From SHAN690 sp040905305 (GTDB lineage Bacteria; Bacteroidota; Bacteroidia; Flavobacteriales_G; Salibacteraceae): a stretch of 11,197 bases of DNA. Below, piece after piece: positions 7,540 to 11,197 of this stretch. A program made the position numbers and the translations under genes. How positions within the stretch are numbered: the stretch's first letter is position 1; each line of letters starts with the position of its first letter. The stretch lies in contig JBBDRU010000039.1 in assembly GCA_040905305.1 (NCBI GenBank), positions 1-11,197 on the forward strand, written 5' to 3'. Under the pieces are notes generated by a model, which worked only from the letters and a program-made list of their open reading frames with translations, searched no databases and had not been told where the DNA came from.

Positions 7540-8624
7540 CAGAGCGCAGTTTTAACATCTTCATACCCGTAGATATCAGAGAGTAAATCGCGCGCTTCTT
7601 GCAGATCATCAGCGTTTACTTCATATAAGTTTGTGCCTATCAAGTCCAACACCTGATCGATCTCACTTTGGGTAATGCGCTTTTCGGGGTTGTAAAACAA
7701 GTTGCCAACAAATGCGTAAGCTTCAGAAAGCACATGATTTCGCGTAAGGTCGTTTGACATGTTGGCCAACCCCTCATTTAGATAATGAACAGCAGTTGCG
7801 GCAGAAACATCTTCCCATGACTTTCTGATTTCAGCTATCGCAGAGTCTCTTTCGTCATAGCGATCAAGAACGATGGCCGCACGTCCGGCTCTAAAAGCTC
7901 CGCTGAGGTGTTCGTTGGTACCCAGCAAGCCATCGCGCGACACACAATACTTACCCCAAAACCTTATGTCTTCAGTGTTTTCAGGAAAGTCGTTTGTCAC
8001 GCCTAAATACCCATAAGCCTCATCCCAGTGATGCTCCATTGCTGTTCCTTTGCCTTCTTCCACCGTTTCGTTGTCCACATTCATTTTGGACGATCCGAGG
8101 TAAACTTCTGTAGCTTGATAATAGAACACTGCACCCATTATACCCTTTTCGATGAGTTGGGTGTATTCAAATCCGTTTTCGTCAAACAAATACGATTTAT
8201 CTCCATCGACCATCACACCGGCCACACCATTTGAGGCAGGTTCATTGCTCGTGCTTGCTGCTGCTATTTGAATAAAGTAATCATCGAACCTATCGAGATG
8301 CGGCTGAAAACACTTGTCTACCAACTGCTTGTCACTGGAGAAACTGAAGTTTCCATTTCCATCACCTCCACTATTTTCGAACATTGCTCGAATCACCTCC
8401 ACGTCAAGTTCTACACCTGAAGTATTTGCCGTTTTAAGATAAGCGGATAGCTCTTCGAGTTGATTGAGTCGTGCTGTTTGACCACTGTAATTTACGTTAT
8501 CAAACGAGTAAGTAGATGGAACTGGAGTTTTGGGTTCAGAAAATTCTACTGGGTCTTTATCGCACGATTGAAGCGTTGCCAGTACAGTTGCCAGCATCAC
8601 CGCTGATTTTAAAGTGTAATTCAT
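7539..8624 (-). CDS. DUF4856 lipoprotein, first gene of the receptor operon
   Basis: The 361-residue protein has a signal peptide ending in the lipobox LQS-C21, and a mature start CDKDPVE that suggests outer-membrane, possibly surface, location. The rest matches my recollection of DUF4856: 'YSFDNVNYSGQTARLNQL' (39-56), 'YTQLIEKGIMGAVFYYQA' (154-171), 'KMNVDN' (180-185), 'GKGTAMEHHWDEAYGYLG' (191-208) and a helical C-terminus. The His/Glu/Asp-rich motif E197-H-H-W-D-E202 is a plausible metal-binding or ligand site, but no activity is established. Its place ahead of an imelysin lipoprotein and a TonB receptor suggests a role in iron or chelate capture. The ATG at 8624-8622 follows an A-rich leader without a Shine-Dalgarno sequence, as is usual here. 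Confidence 0.85.
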   Translation of the reverse strand: MNYTLKSAVMLATVLATLQSCDKDPVEFSEPKTPVPSTYSFDNVNYSGQTARLNQLEELSAYLKTANTSGVELDVEVIRAMFENSGGDGNGNFSFSSDKQLVDKCFQPHLDRFDDYFIQIAAASTSNEPASNGVAGVMVDGDKSYLFDENGFEYTQLIEKGIMGAVFYYQATEVYLGSSKMNVDNETVEEGKGTAMEHHWDEAYGYLGVTNDFPENTEDIRFWGKYCVSRDGLLGTNEHLSGAFRAGRAAIVLDRYDERDSAIAEIRKSWEDVSAATAVHYLNEGLANMSNDLTRNHVLSEAYAFVGNLFYNPEKRITQSEIDQVLDLIGTNLYEVNADDLQEARDLLSDIYGYEDVKTAL

Positions 8625-8655
8625 TTTTATTTAGATTGGTTTTAAATAACGGCCG

Positions 8656-8686
8656 CAAACTTATCCGCGATAGCTTCTCTGGGCAA
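8656..8686 (-). promoter_or_regulatory. Promoter of the DUF4856-imelysin-carboxylase-receptor operon
   Basis: On the - strand, TTG (8686-8684) lies 20 nt before TAAGTTTG (8663-8656), a match to the Bacteroidota TTG/TAnnTTTG consensus. The -7 element is 31 nt upstream of the ATG. A small palindrome, TATC-CGC-GATA (8662-8672), overlaps the edge of the -7 element and could be an operator. No canonical Fur box is visible. Confidence 0.55.
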
Positions 8687-8693
8687 TACACTA

Positions 8694-8710
8694 TTTGAGG
8701 TATATTCAAA
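8694..8710. promoter_or_regulatory. Possible regulator site, TTTGA-N7-TCAAA
   Basis: A 5-bp inverted repeat (8694-8698 and 8706-8710) lies just upstream of the -33 element of the receptor operon. Its position would suit an activator. It is short and may be chance. Confidence 0.2.
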
Positions 8711-8736
8711 AAAACGCGCGCAAAAAGCGTACGTTT
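8708..8736 (-). terminator. Rho-independent terminator of the TPR-DUF4292-EnvC operon
   Basis: On the - strand, AAACGTACGC, a TTTTT loop and GCGCGCGTTT form a 10-bp stem with one G-T pair and one A-C mismatch, and the run extends to seven T residues. It starts 44 nt after the EnvC-like stop codon and ends before the promoter of the next operon. Confidence 0.7.
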
Positions 8737-8780
8737 AAAACCGTTCATCGCGCTGATGCATTAAAGAATGAAATATGTGT

Positions 8781-9980
8781 CTATCGCCCTTTAAAGATCC
8801 AAAATGAAGGATCCATCAAGTCGGTTCCTTTCCATAGCTGGAATTCAAACTCGGTTTTGCCTCGATCGGTAAGTATGATTCCGATTTCTTCCTTTGTTTT
8901 GATTTTATCTCCAGTATTTACAAAGGTTTCCTTCAGGTTAGTGTAAACTGAAATGTACTCTCCATGCCTGACCATCACCGCTTTTCCTGCTCCTTGAATA
9001 ATAAGAATTTTGGTGACTTCCCCATCAAATACAGCCCGCGCACGACTGTTTTCAGTGGTTGATATCTTGATACCGTTGTTTTTAACGGTAATGCCTTTTA
9101 AAAATGCGTGTGGCTGTTCCCCGAAATAGGCGGTAATTTCGCCTTTGTCAATCGGCCAGGGAAGTTTTCCCTTATTTGCTACAAAATTCTTCCCCAGCTC
9201 ACGCGCCTCTGGTGTAAGATTGTAACTGCTTCCCGAGGTGCCGGCTTCTTTGTTGCGTGCTGCAATTTCTCGTTCAATTGCTTTCTTGATCAGGTTTCGC
9301 AATTCTGCCGCTGCCTTCTCAGCTGCCTGAAGTTCTTTCTTATACTGCGCTTGCTTGCTGCTCAGGCTTTTTAATTCTCGTTCTTTCTCCTGTCGCTCGC
9401 GGTTGAGGGTAAGCTTTTCCTGGTTTTGAGCGTTCAACACCTGGTTTTTCTCTTCCCGTTGTTGTTCCATCATTTTGCGCTTTGCTTCGAGGCTATTTTG
9501 AGTGTGAATGATAGATTCTGCCTGACGTTGCCGATAATCGCTGAGTTGTTGCAAGTAACGCAATCTGCGATAGGCCTGATTGAAGTCTTCACTGGCAAAA
9601 ATGAACATCACTTTCTCGGAATTGCTGCGCGTTTTATATGCCTGCAACACCATTTTGGCGTATTCTTCTTTGAGTTTGATAATATCATTTTCGAGGGACT
9701 CGATCAAGTCTTGGTTGACGTTGATTTTTTTATCGATCAAAGCTATTTCATCCCGAATCGACTGGATCAATTCTTCTCGCTGATCAATTTTCTTATCGAT
9801 CAGCACAATTTTTGTGTTTGAACTCTTGCTGTCCTGCTCTATTTGGCGCAATAATTTCTCCTTATACGCAATGTCTTCTCTAAGTTTTTGCTGCTTGCGT
9901 TTAAGTTCATCGCTTGATTGAGCCCATATAGAGCCGAGCGAGAGTAATATAATGCTTATACTAAGGAGCCAGTTTTTCAT
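8781..9980 (-). CDS. EnvC-like murein hydrolase activator (degenerate LytM/M23 domain)
   Basis: The 399-residue protein has a signal peptide (1-20, cleavage near WAQ), a long coiled coil rich in Glu, Lys and Gln (about 22-245) and a C-terminal LytM domain (about 272-399). This is the architecture of EnvC, which activates N-acetylmuramoyl-L-alanine amidases at the division site instead of cutting peptidoglycan itself. The zinc ligands are missing: the usual NNGID Asp is Lys305 (NNGIKI), the YxHL His is Asn348 (YTNL), and the terminal HxH is replaced in TEFEFQLW (376-383). It should therefore be non-catalytic. The ATG at 9980-9978 lies inside the 3' end of the DUF4292 gene (20-nt overlap). A terminator follows at 8708-8736. 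No partner amidase gene is in the window. Confidence 0.9.
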   Translation of the reverse strand: MKNWLLSISIILLSLGSIWAQSSDELKRKQQKLREDIAYKEKLLRQIEQDSKSSNTKIVLIDKKIDQREELIQSIRDEIALIDKKINVNQDLIESLENDIIKLKEEYAKMVLQAYKTRSNSEKVMFIFASEDFNQAYRRLRYLQQLSDYRQRQAESIIHTQNSLEAKRKMMEQQREEKNQVLNAQNQEKLTLNRERQEKERELKSLSSKQAQYKKELQAAEKAAAELRNLIKKAIEREIAARNKEAGTSGSSYNLTPEARELGKNFVANKGKLPWPIDKGEITAYFGEQPHAFLKGITVKNNGIKISTTENSRARAVFDGEVTKILIIQGAGKAVMVRHGEYISVYTNLKETFVNTGDKIKTKEEIGIILTDRGKTEFEFQLWKGTDLMDPSFWIFKGR

Positions 9981-10791
9981 ATTTATCGGGAATGGTAAAG
10001 GAAAGGCTTACTTTCTTTCCCGATGACAGCTTTATGACGGATGTTTTCACCTCGAATTGTTCATTGGCTGAAGTTGCCACATATTCTGTGAGGTAGGGAA
10101 AAGATGAATTACACACCTTTTGATAATCGCTATACGTGGCTTTTAAGGTTCGTTCTGAATCAAAATCAGTTATAATGCTCTCTGCAACTCGGAAGTTCTT
10201 TGGCTCAATCCATAATCCTAAGTTGATGTTGGTATTATCAGTGTTTTCCTCCTCTCGTCTGAATGCTCTTCTCACCTGTCCTTTGCGCATGATTGATAGA
10301 TAGTAGAATCCGTCATCTCGTGAAGTTCTGATTTTTTCATCTTCTGCCTCTATTGTTAGCATATTAATGGCATTTGCGAGAATGAGCGATTGTAGCATTT
10401 CAAAATTCGCACTGATGCCGAACCGTTCTTCCGCGTAATCATATTCTCCCTGATAATATTCGTTGTTCTTTCGATCCATGAATTGCACGCTATCAGGTGT
10501 TAGAAGGAAGCGGGCCACCTCTACGGCATAATAGGTAGCCGATATCCAGATAACGCTATCTTGCTTGAGTCTTACATACATTTTAAAGCTGTCATCCAGC
10601 CCATCAGATTTGATCACTACATCGTATTTCAGGCTCATCCAATCGCATTTCAATTCTTTACCTTCCATCATGCCCAGCAATTCAGCGGTTTTGATGTTTG
10701 GCAAATTTCTATCGCCCTGAGTTTCTTTTGTACCCCTGCAAGAAATCAGCGCAAAGGCAGTGCATACGATATAAAAAAACTTAGTTGTCAC
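9961..10791 (-). CDS. DUF4292 family lipoprotein
   Basis: The 276-residue protein has a short signal sequence with the lipobox LIS-C18. Unlike the two lipoproteins of the receptor operon, the residues after Cys (RGTKETQ) lack an acidic patch, so it may stay on the periplasmic face of the outer membrane. The body alternates beta-strands, e.g. 'MYVRLKQDSVIWISATYY' (about 71-88), 'RFLLTPDSVQFMDRKNNEYY' and, near the end, 'VSLSFTIPDKYEKL'. This fits DUF4292, a family I believe resembles the LolA/LolB lipoprotein-carrier fold. The start is GTG (10791-10789), overlapping the TPR gene by 11 nt; it is the only start giving a full lipoprotein signal. The order TPR, DUF4292, EnvC-like is one I recall from other Flavobacteriia. 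Function is unknown, with envelope assembly likely. Confidence 0.85.
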   Translation of the reverse strand: MTTKFFYIVCTAFALISCRGTKETQGDRNLPNIKTAELLGMMEGKELKCDWMSLKYDVVIKSDGLDDSFKMYVRLKQDSVIWISATYYAVEVARFLLTPDSVQFMDRKNNEYYQGEYDYAEERFGISANFEMLQSLILANAINMLTIEAEDEKIRTSRDDGFYYLSIMRKGQVRRAFRREEENTDNTNINLGLWIEPKNFRVAESIITDFDSERTLKATYSDYQKVCNSSFPYLTEYVATSANEQFEVKTSVIKLSSGKKVSLSFTIPDKYEKLAP

Positions 10792-11197
10792 TTAATCGTT
10801 TTGATTCGATTTTTTGATCAATACTCTTGCTCTCGGCTCCTTTCTCTTTTGCTTGTATCCAATACAACACAGCTTCCTCTATCTCTCCTAGATTAAACAA
10901 TGTATCTCCATAATGTTCAAGCACTTCCGGTGAATTTTTTGCGCCATATTCTAAAGCCAGCTTCAGGTGCGCCTTTGCTTCCTCATAATTTCCAAGTCGA
11001 TACTGAATCCAACCATAAGTGTCCAGATAAGAAGCGTTTTTGGGTTCTTTTTCCAAGGTTTTAGCCGACATCTGCTCCGCTATTTCCAGTCGTTCGCCTC
11101 TCAGTGAAAGAAAATAGCTGTAGTTGTTGAGCACATAGCTGTTTTCAGGGTCATAACTCAAAGAGGCATCATAGGCACTGTCTGAAGATTCATGCCG
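10781..11197 (-). CDS. Tetratricopeptide-repeat protein (5' end outside window)
   Basis: The frame is open from the window edge (11197) to TAA at 10783-10781, giving 138 visible residues. A TTG at 11161 is an internal codon, not the likely start. At least three TPR units are visible: 'PENSYVLNNYSYFLSLRG...AEQMSAKTLEKEP', 'ASYLDTYGWIQYRLGNYEEAKAHLKLALEYG' (motif continuous over the helix pair) and 'EVLEHYGDTLFNLGEIEEAVLYWIQA'. The 'NNYSYFL' and 'YLDTYGWIQYRLG' forms are typical of the C-terminal part of long TPR scaffold proteins in Bacteroidota. It should mediate protein contacts, probably in the envelope given its coupling to DUF4292 and the EnvC-like gene. Partners cannot be named from sequence. 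Confidence 0.88.
   Translation of the reverse strand, partial: RHESSDSAYDASLSYDPENSYVLNNYSYFLSLRGERLEIAEQMSAKTLEKEPKNASYLDTYGWIQYRLGNYEEAKAHLKLALEYGAKNSPEVLEHYGDTLFNLGEIEEAVLYWIQAKEKGAESKSIDQKIESKRLSDN

Noticed and set aside
8640..8710. Fur box upstream of the receptor operon
   Set aside because: No sequence close to the GATAATGATAATCATTATC-type consensus is present.
9426..9821. 131-residue open frame on the + strand opposite the EnvC-like gene
   Set aside because: It is the complement of the coiled-coil region; its hydrophobic, Phe-rich product reflects the Lys/Glu codons of the opposite strand.
1..11197. CRISPR array, tRNA, rRNA or insertion sequence
   Set aside because: No regularly spaced repeats, no tRNA cloverleaf recognised by eye, no rRNA-like sequence and no transposase frame were found.

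Overview
The window looks like chromosomal DNA from a member of the Bacteroidota, most likely Flavobacteriia or a close relative. Four things point there: a protein ending in a type IX secretion (Por) sorting domain; promoter-like sequences of the flavobacterial type (TTG, about 20 nt, then TAnnTTTG); starts that mostly lack a Shine-Dalgarno sequence; and families typical of the phylum (DUF4856, DUF4292, imelysin-like lipoproteins). No RNA gene, CRISPR array or insertion sequence was recognised.

Layout. (1) Positions 2-1684, + strand: the 3' part of a large secreted protein with a C-terminal T9SS sorting domain; its start lies outside the window. (2) Positions about 1909-2545: a compact, AT-rich ParD/ParE-type toxin-antitoxin pair on the - strand, bordered by an imperfect inverted repeat centred on GTTGTGTGC, with its own promoter just inside the right-hand repeat. 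It looks like an inserted cassette. (3) Positions 2719-8624, - strand: a four-gene operon read DUF4856 lipoprotein, imelysin-like lipoprotein, vitamin K-dependent gamma-carboxylase homologue (HTTM family), FecA-like TonB-dependent receptor. All three junctions overlap (TGATG, 14 nt, TTGA), so the genes are probably co-transcribed and translationally coupled. A promoter candidate precedes the operon. (4) Positions 8781-11197, - strand: a second operon read TPR protein (cut by the window edge), DUF4292 lipoprotein, EnvC-like LytM protein, again with overlapping junctions. A hairpin plus T-run at 8708-8736 separates it from operon 3.

How the genes may work together. In operon 3 the receptor would import a ligand across the outer membrane, probably an iron chelate. 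The two lipoproteins carry Cys-Lys/Asp starts suggestive of surface export and could capture or release the ligand. The membrane protein is the surprise. It aligns with eukaryotic gamma-glutamyl carboxylase (GGCX) over nearly its whole length, from my memory of the human sequence, and keeps residues matching catalytic His160 and Lys218. A carboxylase-like enzyme encoded between two acidic lipoproteins and a metal-type receptor raises the untested idea that it modifies Glu residues of its neighbours or performs a related quinone-linked reaction. This is the best candidate for a poorly described system here. Operon 4 looks like envelope housekeeping: an amidase activator with a degenerate LytM domain, coupled to a lipoprotein and a TPR protein.
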